NCBI RefSeq assembly: GCF_000688255.1
Contig: NZ_JHYS01000002.1
Span: 326,329-390,328, forward strand
Origin: Simplicispira psychrophila DSM 11588
Lineage (GTDB): Bacteria; Pseudomonadota; Gammaproteobacteria; Burkholderiales; Burkholderiaceae_C
Direction: 5' to 3'
DNA length: 64,000 bases
A program made the position numbers and the translations under genes. The notes below the pieces were generated by a model, which had not been told where the DNA came from, ran no database searches, and saw only the letters and a program-made list of their open reading frames with translations. Shown piece by piece: positions 45,511 through 54,209 of this stretch. Every line of letters begins with the position of its first letter. The first letter of the stretch is position 1.

Positions 45511-46160
45511 GCGCAGCGCTGGAACAGACATTGCGCAGTGGCGCGCAGGCCTTGGCGCTGGACTTGAGCGAAGCACAAATCACGCTGCTGCTGGACTTCA
45601 TGGCGCTGCTGCAAAAGTGGAACAAGGTCTACAACCTGACCTCGGTGCGTGATCCGGCAGAAATGGTGACGCACCACCTGCTCGACAGCCTGGCGGCGGT
45701 AGCCCCGCTGCGCCGGCATTTGGCGCAGGCCGGGCAGGATGCGCCGCGCCTGCTGGATGTGGGCTCGGGCGGCGGTCTGCCCGGCGTGGTATTTGCCATC
45801 TGCTGCCCGCAACTGGACGTGAGTTGTGTCGACACCGTGGCCAAGAAGGCGGCATTCATCCAGCAGGCGGCGGTAACGCTGCAGCTGCGTAATTTGCACG
45901 GCATTCATGCGCGGGTCGAATCGTTGTCTGGCCCATTTGATGTGGTCAGCTGCCGCGCTTTTGCCTCGCTGCCCGATTTCACCACTTGGTCGCGCGCGGC
46001 GCTCGGACCGGATGCTGTCTGGCTGGCGATGAAGGGCAAACACCCGGCGGATGAAATCACGGCCTTGCCGGCAGAGGTACAGGTGTTTCACGTGGAACAG
46101 CTGTCGGTGCCCGGGCTGGATGCCGAGCGCTGCATTGTCTGGTTACGCCCGCCAGCGTGA
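45507..46160 (+). CDS. rsmG: 16S rRNA (guanine527-N7)-methyltransferase RsmG (GidB)
   Basis: A 217-residue SAM methyltransferase. [50 protein letters not shown] (SAM loop) and [20 protein letters not shown] are GidB motifs. It methylates G527 of 16S rRNA; loss gives low-level streptomycin resistance in other bacteria. Its ATG overlaps the mnmG stop (ATGA), so it is translationally coupled. parS site 3 lies near its 3' end. Confidence 0.96.
   Translation: MSAALEQTLRSGAQALALDLSEAQITLLLDFMALLQKWNKVYNLTSVRDPAEMVTHHLLDSLAAVAPLRRHLAQAGQDAPRLLDVGSGGGLPGVVFAICCPQLDVSCVDTVAKKAAFIQQAAVTLQLRNLHGIHARVESLSGPFDVVSCRAFASLPDFTTWSRAALGPDAVWLAMKGKHPADEITALPAEVQVFHVEQLSVPGLDAERCIVWLRPPA
46084..46099. promoter_or_regulatory. 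parS: parS site 3 (inside rsmG)
   Basis: TGTTTCACGTGGAACA matches the parS consensus in 15 of 16 positions. It lies 169 bp before the parA start, so ParB bound here could also affect parA transcription. Confidence 0.85.
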
Positions 46161-46267
46161 GAACTGGGCCGGTGGCATGTCGCGCCGGCAGGGTCGTGGC
46201 GTAAACTCGCCGACGGTGGGCCTACGCTCTTTTCATTGCAAACAACTCCCGAACTATCCGGTACTCC

Positions 46268-47101
46268 ATGGCCAAAATCTTCTGTGTTGCCAACCAAAAA
46301 GGTGGCGTTGGTAAAACCACCACCACGGTGAATCTGGCTGCGGGTCTGGCCAAAATTGGTCAGCGTGTGCTGATGGTCGATCTGGACCCGCAGGGCAATG
46401 CCACCATGGGCTCGGGGGTGGACAAACGCAATCTGGCGGTATCGGTGTACGAGGTGCTGGTCGATTCCGTCCCGGTACGCGAAGCAGCACAGCTGGCAGA
46501 AAAGTGTGGCTACCACGTGGTCGGTGCTAACCGTGAATTGGCCGGGGCCGAGATCGAGTTGGTGCAACTGCCGCAGCGCGAAATGCGCCTGAAAAACGCG
46601 CTGGCCAAGGTCGATGGCGACTATGACTTCGTCCTGATTGATTGCCCGCCATCGCTGTCGATGCTGACGCTCAACGGGCTGTGCGCCGCGCATGGCGTGA
46701 TCGTGCCCATGCAGTGTGAATACTTTGCGCTGGAAGGCGTCACCGACCTGGTGCACACCATCAAGCAGGTGCACGCCAACTTGAACCCCGACTTGCAAAT
46801 CATCGGCCTGCTGCGCGTCATGTTCGACCCGCGCACCACGTTGCAGCAGCAAGTCAGTGACCAGCTCAAGAGCCACTTTGGCGACAAGGTGTTCAGCACC
46901 GTGATTCCGCGCAATGTGCGCTTGGCCGAGGCGCCGAGCTATGGACTGCCGGGGGTTGTGTTTGACCCGTTGGCCAAAGGCAGCCAGGCTTTCATCGCCT
47001 TTGCGCAAGAGATGGTGGAGCGGGTGCAATCCATGAACAAAACCGCCAGAACCCAGGCCACCAAGACAAAAAAATCAGTCAAAACAGCCTCAAATGGTTG
47101 A
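46268..47101 (+). CDS. parA: Chromosome-partitioning ATPase ParA (Soj)
   Basis: A 277-residue deviant-Walker ATPase. KIFCVANQKGGVGKTTTTVN contains the KGGVGKT Walker A' loop; VLMVDLDPQGNATMGSGVD and DFVLIDCPPSLSMLTLNGL are Walker A'/B partners. It forms ATP-dependent dimers on nucleoid DNA and moves ParB-parS complexes toward the poles. The C-terminal tail (residues ~262-277) is Lys/Thr-rich, and its last codons (VKTASNG then TGA) lie inside a dispersed repeat, suggesting the natural end was replaced. Separated from parB by a small hydrolase gene. Confidence 0.95.
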   Translation: MAKIFCVANQKGGVGKTTTTVNLAAGLAKIGQRVLMVDLDPQGNATMGSGVDKRNLAVSVYEVLVDSVPVREAAQLAEKCGYHVVGANRELAGAEIELVQLPQREMRLKNALAKVDGDYDFVLIDCPPSLSMLTLNGLCAAHGVIVPMQCEYFALEGVTDLVHTIKQVHANLNPDLQIIGLLRVMFDPRTTLQQQVSDQLKSHFGDKVFSTVIPRNVRLAEAPSYGLPGVVFDPLAKGSQAFIAFAQEMVERVQSMNKTARTQATKTKKSVKTASNG

Positions 47102-47132
47102 TGGGTATGCGCTATTAGCTATAAAAATAATA
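47078..47132 (-). repeat. Dispersed repeat copy overlapping the parA stop
   Basis: Reverse strand: TTTTTATAGCTAATAGCGC, ATACCCATCAACCATTTG and AGGCTGTTTTGAC follow the family order. The parA stop codon lies within it. Confidence 0.75.
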
Positions 47133-47155
47133 GTACAACAGGCTGAAAAATACCC

Positions 47156-47695
47156 GTGAAACCCTGCAACATTCTGACCCTGCCCGGCTGGCAAGACTCT
47201 GGCCCGGCGCACTGGCAAAGCCGCTGGGAAGCCTTGCACGGCTACCAGCGCGTGCAGCAGCACGATTGGCTGCACCCGCTGCGTGGCGACTGGACGGCGC
47301 GGCTGGAAGAAGTGGTGGTGGACAGCCCGGCGCCGGTGGTGCTGGTGGCGCACAGCCTGGGCTGCATTTTGGTGGCGTGGTGGGCGGCGCATTCGCAGCA
47401 CACCCACCGCGTGCGTGCTGCGCTGTTGGTGGCGCCGGGCGATGTCGAGCGCGAAGACCTGCACATCCCCTTGCATGGCTGGGCGCCAGTAGCGCGCCAG
47501 CCGCTGCCGTTTCCAGCGCTGCTGGTGGCCAGCCGCAACGACCCTTTTTGCAGCTTTGAGCGTGCGCAAGACATGGCGCAGCACTGGGGCGCGCGCTGCG
47601 TCGATGCCGGCGCCGGCGGCCATCTGAATGCTGATTCGGGTCTGGGCGATTGGCCCCAGGGCCAGGACTGGCTGCACTCCTTACTGAAAGATTGA
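47156..47695 (+). CDS. RBBP9/YdeN family alpha/beta hydrolase
   Basis: A 179-residue small serine hydrolase from GTG 47156. ILTLPGWQDSGPAHWQSRWE opens it; the nucleophile elbow is VVLVAHSLGCILVAWWA (Ser in HSLG), the acid is in SRNDPFCSFERAQ and the catalytic His in AGGHLNADSGLGDWPQG. Substrate unknown. The gene sits between parA and parB (8 bp before parB), an insertion sometimes seen in Burkholderiales, and should be co-transcribed with parB. Confidence 0.85.
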   Translation: MKPCNILTLPGWQDSGPAHWQSRWEALHGYQRVQQHDWLHPLRGDWTARLEEVVVDSPAPVVLVAHSLGCILVAWWAAHSQHTHRVRAALLVAPGDVEREDLHIPLHGWAPVARQPLPFPALLVASRNDPFCSFERAQDMAQHWGARCVDAGAGGHLNADSGLGDWPQGQDWLHSLLKD

Positions 47696-47703
47696 AGAAC
47701 AAC

Positions 47704-48624
47704 ATGGTCACGAAAAAATCCAAGGGTTTGGGGCGCGGTCTAGAGGCTTTGCTCGGCCCGCAGGTGGTTGAGCACCCTGCGGCGGCGCCGTTGCAGGACG
47801 ATGGTCTGCCGCACAGCCTGGCCCTGACCGACCTGGTGCCGGGCCGCTACCAGCCGCGCACGCACATGGACGAGGGCGCGCTGTACGAGTTGGCCGAGAG
47901 CATCAAGGCGCAGGGCATCATGCAGCCGATTTTGGTGCGCCGTTTGGCGGAGGGTGAGCACGCCGGCCAGTACGAAATCATTGCCGGTGAGCGGCGTTTT
48001 CGGGCGGCCAAACTGGCGGGTTTAGACAGTGTGCCGGTGCTGGTGCGCGACGTGCCCGACGCGGCCGCCGCCGCCATGGCGCTGATCGAGAACATGCAGC
48101 GTGAAGACCTCAATCCGCTGGAAGAAGCGCAGGGCCTGTCGCGCTTGGTGAAAGAATTTGGCCTGACACACGAGCAGGCGGCGCAGGCGGTGGGGCGCTC
48201 GCGCAGTGCCGCCAGCAATTTGCTGCGCCTGCTGAATTTGGCCGATCCGGTGCAGACCCTGCTGATGGCCGGCGACATCGACATGGGCCACGCGCGCGCC
48301 CTGCTGACGCTGGATCGGGCGGCGCAGATCACCGCCGGCCACCAAATTGCTGCCAAAAAGCTGTCGGTGCGTGAGGCTGAGGCGCTGGTGAAAAAGATCG
48401 GCGCTGACTTTAATTTAGTGCCGCAAAAGCCGCACCAAACCAAATCGCGCGACATCCAGCGGGTGGAAGAAGAGCTGTCGGACTTGCTGATGGCGCAGGT
48501 GGAAGTGCGCGTCAAAAAGCGCGTCAAACGCGCCGGCCGGGTGGAAGACATGGGCGAGTTGGCGATCCAGTTTGGTTCGCTCGAAGCGCTCAACGGCCTG
48601 ATCGACCGTCTGCGCCGGGAGTAA
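47704..48624 (+). CDS. parB: Chromosome-partitioning protein ParB (Spo0J)
   Basis: A 306-residue parS-binding CTP switch. KGLGRGLEALLGPQVVEHP opens it; the CTPase/nuclease-like fold includes GRYQPRTHMDEGALYELAES and EIIAGERRFRAAKLAGLDSV (GERRFRA is the conserved CTP-binding motif); then IENMQREDLNPLEEAQGL, the helix-turn-helix HEQAAQAVGRSRSAASNLLR and a C-terminal dimer domain. Start ATG 47704 with ribosome-like GAAGAACA upstream. Three nearby parS sites are its targets. Confidence 0.96.
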   Translation: MVTKKSKGLGRGLEALLGPQVVEHPAAAPLQDDGLPHSLALTDLVPGRYQPRTHMDEGALYELAESIKAQGIMQPILVRRLAEGEHAGQYEIIAGERRFRAAKLAGLDSVPVLVRDVPDAAAAAMALIENMQREDLNPLEEAQGLSRLVKEFGLTHEQAAQAVGRSRSAASNLLRLLNLADPVQTLLMAGDIDMGHARALLTLDRAAQITAGHQIAAKKLSVREAEALVKKIGADFNLVPQKPHQTKSRDIQRVEEELSDLLMAQVEVRVKKRVKRAGRVEDMGELAIQFGSLEALNGLIDRLRRE

Positions 48625-48628
48625 CGCG

Positions 48629-49384
48629 GTGGCGCGGTCGGCGGCTTGGCTGCCCTGGCCCCTGCCGGCATTGCTGGCGTGGGGCGGGGCGTGGCTGGTG
48701 TTTGTGGCGCTGTTGCGCGTGGCGCCGCTGCTGCTGGCGGTGCTGCTGGCGTGCAGCGTCGGCGTGGTCGCCAGTCTGCTGGCGCGCAACTGGTGGCGGC
48801 GCAGTTGGGTCGCACTGGGCTTTCCGCTGTCGCTGGCCTTGACCGGCGCGGCCGCCCTGCCAGCTTGGGCGTGGTTAGCGCCGCTGGCGTTGCTGCTGCT
48901 AGTGTATCCGCTCAATGCCTGGCGCGACGCACCGGTGTTTCCGACCCCGCGCCAAGCGCTGGACGGGCTGGCCGGGCTGGCGCCGCTGGCGCCACAGGTG
49001 CGCGTGCTGGACGCCGGTTGCGGCCTGGGCGACGGGCTACTGGCGCTGCGCCGCGCCTATCCGCAGGCGCATATCGAGGGCGTGGAGTGGAGCTGGCCGC
49101 TGCGCCTGCTGTGCGCGCTGCGCTGCCCTTGGGCGCGCGTGCGGCGCGGCGATATGTGGCGCACCGACTGGAGCCGCTACCAGCTGGTGTATCTGTTTCA
49201 GCGCCCTGAAAGCATGGCCCGTGCCGGCGCCAAAGCGCGCGCCGAACTGACTCCTGGCGCTTGGCTGGTGAGCCTGGAGTTTCCCCTGCCCGATACCCCT
49301 GCACAAGCCCGGCTGCGCCTGCCCGGCGGGCGCGTGGTGTGGATCTACCAGACCCAGACCCAAGTGCACACGCCGCAGACCTGA
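48629..49384 (+). CDS. Membrane-anchored class I SAM methyltransferase
   Basis: A 251-residue protein from GTG 48629, 4 bp after parB. Three to four N-terminal membrane helices occupy residues ~7-92 (LPALLAWGGAWLVFVALLRV; LAPLALLLLVYPLNAW). A Rossmann methyltransferase domain follows: SAM-binding VRVLDAGCGLGDGLLALRRA near 125, then IEGVEWSWPLRLLCA and YQLVYLFQRPESMARAGAKA. Substrate not identifiable. Its coupling to parB looks positional rather than functional. Confidence 0.82.
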   Translation: MARSAAWLPWPLPALLAWGGAWLVFVALLRVAPLLLAVLLACSVGVVASLLARNWWRRSWVALGFPLSLALTGAAALPAWAWLAPLALLLLVYPLNAWRDAPVFPTPRQALDGLAGLAPLAPQVRVLDAGCGLGDGLLALRRAYPQAHIEGVEWSWPLRLLCALRCPWARVRRGDMWRTDWSRYQLVYLFQRPESMARAGAKARAELTPGAWLVSLEFPLPDTPAQARLRLPGGRVVWIYQTQTQVHTPQT

Positions 49385-49571
49385 GCGCGTGCGTGGTGCC
49401 CGCAGGTGTGGCGGTCGAGAGACAAAAACCCGCCGGCAGAACAAATTCTCCCCACGATATATGCGGTCTTTGTTACATTCTCGTTTGATTTTTTACAAAA
49501 ATCATCTGCCAGAAGGGAATGGCGCGACCGGGTTTTTCTGGCACTTCGTCCACAAACCAGCAAGGAAATTT

Positions 49572-51104
49572 ATGAGCCACAGGCCATTGCCACGTCCCCG
49601 TTTTTGGGGCGCCCTGGCGCTTGCCATTGCCCTGACCGGCTGCGCCAACATGCAAAGCCACGACAAGCTGGCGTCCGATGTGCAGACCGCCGGGCAAAGT
49701 GGCGGCATTCCGGCTGCGCTGGCGCGGCTGGAGGCTTCTGCCACTTCGGAAGAGCAGAAAACAGCGCTGCTCTACAACCTGGAGCGTGGCGAGCTGCTGC
49801 GCCTGGATCGGCGCTACGGCGACAGCAACCACGCCTTCATGCTGGCTGACAACAAGGTCAAGGAGTGGGAAGAGGCGGCAACCACCAACCCGAGCAAGCT
49901 CATGGGCACGGTAGGCGCCGCACTGATCAGCGAGCGGCTGAAAGTGTATGAAGGCCAGGACTATGAAAAGGTCTGGCTGACGACGCGCTTGGCGCTGAAC
50001 CGCGTCGCGTTGGGCGATCTGGACAATGCCCGTGTGGACATCAAGCGCACCCACGAGCGCGAAGCCATCATTGCCGAGTTCCGTGCCAAAGAATGGGTGG
50101 CTGCCGAAGAAGAAGCCAAGGCCAAAGGCGCCACCTCTGGCAACAAAGAACTCAATGGCTATCCGGTGGAAACGCTCAACGACCCTGAGGTGCTGGCGCT
50201 GAAAAACGGCTACCAGAACGCCCTGAGCCATTACTTGGCCGGTTTTTTGTACGAGGCCATGAACGAGCCCGGCATGGCCGCCCCCGGCTACCGCAAGGCG
50301 ATTGAACTCAAGCCTGAAACCGGCGTGCTCGAAGAGGGCCTGCGCGGGCTCGACAGCCGTACCAGCTTTACCTGGAAGAAGCGCCAGCGCATGACCGACG
50401 TGCTGTTCATTGTCGAAGCTGGCGATGCGCCCGCACGCAAGCCCAAGGCCTTTACGCTGCCCATTCCCATCGGTTCGCGCTGGAGCACGGTGAGCCTGTC
50501 CTACCCGGTGATTGAGCCGTCCAACGACCCGGTGCTGGGCCAGTTGTCGGTGGCCGGTTACGACTTCAAGCTCGAAAAAGTGGTCGATCTGAACGTCATG
50601 GCGCGCCGCGCCCTGAAGGAAGAAATGCCCGGCATGGTGCTGCGCGGCTTTACCCGTGCTGTGGCCAAGGGCGTGCTGCAAGACCAGTTGCAGAAAAATG
50701 GCGGCCTGATTGGCGGCTTGATCGGTGCTGTGGCCTCTGTGGCTACGGAGCAGGCCGATGACCGCATGTGGCGCATGTTGCCGGGTCGCGTCTACGTGGC
50801 GCGTGGCTATTTGCCGCCGGGCGAGCACCGCATTCGCCTCAATGGCAGTGAGCTGGAGCAGAGCATCAAGATTGAAGGCCAATACGCTGTGGTGCCGCTG
50901 CGCTTCTACCACCGCAGCGTGCTGCACGGCGATGTGGCCAGCATCGGACAATTGGCGGCTGTGGCGACGGCTCCTGTCCCCGCCGGGGACACCCCAGCCG
51001 CTGCAGGCAAACCGGCTGCCAAAACGCCGCTGCCACGGCGCGCCGCACGGGCGCCGCAGCGCACGTCAAACAAAGCCGCAGCGCCCGTCGCCGCAGTGCA
51101 GTGA
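49572..51104 (+). CDS. COG3014-type outer-membrane lipoprotein
   Basis: A 510-residue lipoprotein: signal peptide with lipobox LALAIALTGCANMQ (acylated Cys near 23), then TPR-like helices across the first ~250 residues (YNLERGELLRLDRRYGDSNH; KNGYQNALSHYLAGFLYEAM; GMAAPGYRKAIELKPETGVL), a beta-rich second half, a glycine patch GGLIGGLIGAVASVATEQAD and a basic Ala/Pro-rich tail. Homologues sit beside LpoB-like genes in many proteobacteria; their job is unknown but is inferred to be in envelope assembly. First gene of a five-gene unit; ribosome site AAGGAAA fixes ATG 49572. Confidence 0.82.
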   Translation: MSHRPLPRPRFWGALALAIALTGCANMQSHDKLASDVQTAGQSGGIPAALARLEASATSEEQKTALLYNLERGELLRLDRRYGDSNHAFMLADNKVKEWEEAATTNPSKLMGTVGAALISERLKVYEGQDYEKVWLTTRLALNRVALGDLDNARVDIKRTHEREAIIAEFRAKEWVAAEEEAKAKGATSGNKELNGYPVETLNDPEVLALKNGYQNALSHYLAGFLYEAMNEPGMAAPGYRKAIELKPETGVLEEGLRGLDSRTSFTWKKRQRMTDVLFIVEAGDAPARKPKAFTLPIPIGSRWSTVSLSYPVIEPSNDPVLGQLSVAGYDFKLEKVVDLNVMARRALKEEMPGMVLRGFTRAVAKGVLQDQLQKNGGLIGGLIGAVASVATEQADDRMWRMLPGRVYVARGYLPPGEHRIRLNGSELEQSIKIEGQYAVVPLRFYHRSVLHGDVASIGQLAAVATAPVPAGDTPAAAGKPAAKTPLPRRAARAPQRTSNKAAAPVAAVQ

Positions 51105-51130
51105 CTTTTTCATTGATCCAGGAGCTTTTT

Positions 51131-51526
51131 ATGACCCCTCGCCATTTCCTTGCCAGCGCCTGCATGGCCCTGCTGGCCCTGGCTGGCAGCGCCCAGGCGC
51201 AGCAGCACGATCCGGCCACGCCCCTGGCCGTAGCGGCCAAGGTCGATTTGCGCGGTGACGCCCACAGCATTGCGGTGCGCGAGATGCGCATCGTGCGCAA
51301 GAACGACGTGCTCATCGTCCAGGCCGATCTGGCCAGCCAGGGCCGCAGCGACCGCACGGTGTTTTATCGCTTCAAGTGGCTCGACAGCGTGGGCAACCAG
51401 GTGGGTGATGGCGAATCATGGAAGCAGATCGCCGTCCAGGGCTTGGGCCAGCAAACCCTCAAGAGCGTGGCGCCGACCGGTGCGGCTGCCGATTTCCGGC
51501 TTGAAATGAACGTAGAAACGCGCTGA
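51131..51526 (+). CDS. YcfL-like/DUF1425 exported protein
   Basis: A 131-residue secreted protein: signal peptide (ACMALLALAGSAQAQ) and a DUF1425 beta-sandwich (VLIVQADLASQGRSDRTVFY; RFKWLDSVGNQVGDGESWKQ; LKSVAPTGAAADFRLEM). In E. coli ycfL neighbours lpoB, and the same order is kept here, which supports the call. It may modify the LpoB-PBP1B interaction, but no role has been shown. Ribosome site CCAGGAG lies upstream of ATG 51131. Confidence 0.82.
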   Translation: MTPRHFLASACMALLALAGSAQAQQHDPATPLAVAAKVDLRGDAHSIAVREMRIVRKNDVLIVQADLASQGRSDRTVFYRFKWLDSVGNQVGDGESWKQIAVQGLGQQTLKSVAPTGAAADFRLEMNVETR

Positions 51527-51551
51527 ATGCGCCCCAGAGCACAAGAAACCC

Positions 51552-52160
51552 ATGCAAACACTTTCGCGCCACGCACTCCTCTCGGCCCTGGTGGCCAGCA
51601 CGCTCGCCCTCGCCGGGTGCCAGAACCTCTCCTCCCCTGTGGTGCGCTTTGACCGCCAGGTCAACTACGGCGATGCCAAGGCGGTCGAACTGGTGACCAA
51701 CGAATTTGGTTCGTCCGACCTGCAGATGATTGCCGAAAAAATGACCGGCAGCCTGCTCGAAACCGGCATCTTCCAGGGCCGCCCGACGGTGACCATTTCC
51801 ACCGTCAAGAACAAGACCAGCGAGTACATCGACACCACCAACGTCATGAGTTCCATCCAGACCTCGCTGATCAAGTCGGGCAAGGTGCGCTTTGTCCGTT
51901 CCATCAACGAAATGCAGCAGGGCGTGGACGAGTTGCAGCGGCAAAACCAGAGCGGTCTGTACAAACAGAACACCACCGCCAAGGTCGGCCAGATGACGGC
52001 GGCGCGCTACAGCATGGAAGGCGAGCTGACCAGCATCGTCAAGCAAAACGCTGCCACCAAAGACGTGTACTACAAGTTCACGCTCAAGCTGTTTGACGTG
52101 CAAGAGGGCACCATCGAATGGCAGGATGAAAAAGAAATCCGCAAAACCAGCAAGCGCTAA
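51552..52160 (+). CDS. lpoB: Penicillin-binding protein activator LpoB
   Basis: A 202-residue lipoprotein with lipobox LALAGCQN (Cys near 23). The LpoB domain is recognised from AEKMTGSLLETGIFQGRPTV, SEYIDTTNVMSSIQTSLIKS and AARYSMEGELTSIVKQ, ending EWQDEKEIRKTSKR. Outer-membrane LpoB reaches through peptidoglycan to stimulate the transglycosylase and transpeptidase activity of PBP1b. The Pro-rich spacer of the E. coli protein is missing, as in other betaproteobacterial versions. Third in the envelope operon. Confidence 0.88.
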   Translation: MQTLSRHALLSALVASTLALAGCQNLSSPVVRFDRQVNYGDAKAVELVTNEFGSSDLQMIAEKMTGSLLETGIFQGRPTVTISTVKNKTSEYIDTTNVMSSIQTSLIKSGKVRFVRSINEMQQGVDELQRQNQSGLYKQNTTAKVGQMTAARYSMEGELTSIVKQNAATKDVYYKFTLKLFDVQEGTIEWQDEKEIRKTSKR

Positions 52161-52171
52161 AGAGGCCCGTG

Positions 52172-53146
52172 ATGACCCTTATGTCCGTCATGCAACGCAG
52201 AACCTTTGTCACCGCCACCTTGGCGGCCGCCGCCGCGCTGGCCAGCACCAGCGCCGTTTGGGCACAAAACGCCGCCAAAATCGCCGTCACCGACCTGGCC
52301 TACGCACAGCAGGTGTCGGCGTATTTTGAAGCCGCCACCTACCAGCGCAGCGCGCAGATGAGCGCCCAGGCCAGCGCCAGCGGCTCGCACAGCCACGGCC
52401 GGTATGGCGGCTCGGGCGGCTATTCGGGCAACCAGTCGATGCAGGCCTCCGAGCAGGCCAGCGGCACCTATGTGTCTGGCCGCTACAGCTACATCGAACA
52501 ACGCGAGCTGGGCGCCTACACCAACGACATCAAGGGCGCGCTGCTGCGCGGCACGGCGTTTCGTCTGGTGCAGGGCAAAGGCTTTGATGCCGGCGCGCCG
52601 CAGCCGAGCAAGGCCGAGCAGGTGCTGAATCAAGTCAAGGGCGGCAAGATGGCCACGCCGGTGCGCCAGCCGCAGGTCGGCGACATCATTGCGCGTATCA
52701 AAAAGGGCGAGTTCAACGGCGCGGACTATGTGTTGTTTGGCGTGGTTTCCCACATCGACTTCAGCGACGCGCTGTCGCCGCTGCAGGGCACCAGCAGTGC
52801 CACGCTGCAATACGGCCTGAATCTGCTGGCCGATTTTTCGTTGATCAACACCCGCAGCTACGAAATCAAGGCCGCGTTCTCGGCCCAAGGCGCAGGCAAC
52901 GACACCAAAATTTTGTCCAATCGGGGCGACATTGCGCCGCCCAACCGGGCCAAGGTGATGCGCGAAACCTCGCAAAGTCTGGCGCAGAGCGTGTACCAGC
53001 AGCTCACCGACCAGCTGGGCTATTCCGACCCCAATCTGTCACGCGGCGTGCGCCAGCAGCAGATGCCGATGCCGATGCCACTACAGGGCGGCCAGCCGAG
53101 CTATGCGCCGGCGCCGCAGCCAGAGCAGGTCATCATCTTGCGCTGA
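52172..53146 (+). CDS. Exported LpoB/CsgG-like protein of unknown function
   Basis: A 324-residue secreted protein from ATG 52172 with ribosome site AGAGG (downstream ATGs at 52181 and 52190 are possible). Signal peptide TLAAAAALASTSAVWAQ. A fold of the LpoB/CsgG N-terminal type is suggested by AAKIAVTDLAYAQQVSAYF, ADYVLFGVVSHIDFSDALSP and LQYGLNLLADFSLINTRSYE. A low-complexity Ser/Gly/His insert occupies about 66-100 (GSHSHGRYGGSGGYSGNQS). Its place directly after lpoB suggests a partner or second activator; that is inference. Confidence 0.72.
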   Translation: MTLMSVMQRRTFVTATLAAAAALASTSAVWAQNAAKIAVTDLAYAQQVSAYFEAATYQRSAQMSAQASASGSHSHGRYGGSGGYSGNQSMQASEQASGTYVSGRYSYIEQRELGAYTNDIKGALLRGTAFRLVQGKGFDAGAPQPSKAEQVLNQVKGGKMATPVRQPQVGDIIARIKKGEFNGADYVLFGVVSHIDFSDALSPLQGTSSATLQYGLNLLADFSLINTRSYEIKAAFSAQGAGNDTKILSNRGDIAPPNRAKVMRETSQSLAQSVYQQLTDQLGYSDPNLSRGVRQQQMPMPMPLQGGQPSYAPAPQPEQVIILR

Positions 53147-53153
53147 TGTCACA

Positions 53154-54176
53154 GTGCAGGTAATCGATCAGGCCAGCTGCGTGCTGGCCTTTTTCTTGCG
53201 CGCGGCGGCGGTGGTCGCCGTGGCCGTGTTGGGTGCTGGCTTAACGGCCTGTGCCAGTGCCGACCTTGCGCCCGCACCAAGGTCGGACAGCTTCAGCGTG
53301 CGCAGTCTGCCCGGTGTGGACGGCCAGCTATTGCAAGCGCTGTACCGTAGCGAGCGCGTGGCGCCGCTGCGTTACCGCGTCATCGTGATTCCCGGCTCAG
53401 GCTGCGCCGGCATGGGGCCGTGGGCCGAGCGCTACTTTGCTGGCCTGCTGCACGCGCAAGTGCTGGTGCTGCACAAACCGGGTGTGGCTCCAGACAGCCG
53501 CACCGCGCCCGGCGACTGTTCGGCCAATTTTGTCCAAACCGATGCCTTGGGTGCTTGGCGCGAGCACGCCCGCGCTGCTGTGCGTGCCGATGCAGCGCAG
53601 CGCGCGGGCGACCCGGTGATGGTCGCGCTGCCGCAGTTGTTGATCGGTATCTCCGAAGGCGCCGAGTTGTTACCGGCGCTGGCGCCAGAAGTGGTCTCAC
53701 TGGCGGGTGTGGTGCTGATCGGCTCCAGTGGCCTCAATCCGCTGGAGGCCGGCACGCTACAGGCGCGGCGCTTGGGTGCTGCGGCATGGGCGCAGTGGCA
53801 GGCGTTGGGCGTGGCGCAGGCCGGTGATCGGCCCGACAGCCAGGTGCAGCAAGGGCGCAGCCTGCGTTATTGGCGCGACCTGTGGTCCTGGTCTCTGCTA
53901 CCGGCGTTGCTGGCCGGGCCGTGGCCCTTGTTGCAGGTGTGGGGCGCGGATGATGCGCGGGTGCCGGCCAGCGCTTATGCCCGTTTCATGGCACGCGCCC
54001 AAGGCCGTGTGGCGCCGTATTGCCCGCGCCGGCTGGCGGGGGCTGACCATGGCCTGCAGCGCCCTGCAGAGCCGGATGGCCAGGGCGGGCACGATGGCGT
54101 TCAGCAGGTGTGGGGGTGGTTGGAGAACTGGGCCCGCGCAGCGCAGCCGGGGATGTGCGCGGCGCTGGCGCCGTGA
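53154..54176 (+). CDS. Alpha/beta-hydrolase lipoprotein
   Basis: A 340-residue protein from GTG 53154, 7 bp after the previous stop. The lipobox is GAGLTACASADL. The hydrolase fold shows VIVIPGSGCAGMGPWAERYF near the N terminus, a nucleophile elbow GISEGAELLPA (Ser in G-I-S-E-G), and a late His candidate in GADHGLQRPAE with an acid in VWGADDARVP. G-I-S-E-G replaces the common G-x-S-x-G with the same pattern. The substrate is unknown. Last gene of the envelope operon, so perhaps an envelope esterase. Confidence 0.75.
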   Translation: MQVIDQASCVLAFFLRAAAVVAVAVLGAGLTACASADLAPAPRSDSFSVRSLPGVDGQLLQALYRSERVAPLRYRVIVIPGSGCAGMGPWAERYFAGLLHAQVLVLHKPGVAPDSRTAPGDCSANFVQTDALGAWREHARAAVRADAAQRAGDPVMVALPQLLIGISEGAELLPALAPEVVSLAGVVLIGSSGLNPLEAGTLQARRLGAAAWAQWQALGVAQAGDRPDSQVQQGRSLRYWRDLWSWSLLPALLAGPWPLLQVWGADDARVPASAYARFMARAQGRVAPYCPRRLAGADHGLQRPAEPDGQGGHDGVQQVWGWLENWARAAQPGMCAALAP

Positions 54177-54209
54177 ATGCAGGTCAGCGGGCCAGCGGGA
54201 GAAGCGAAT

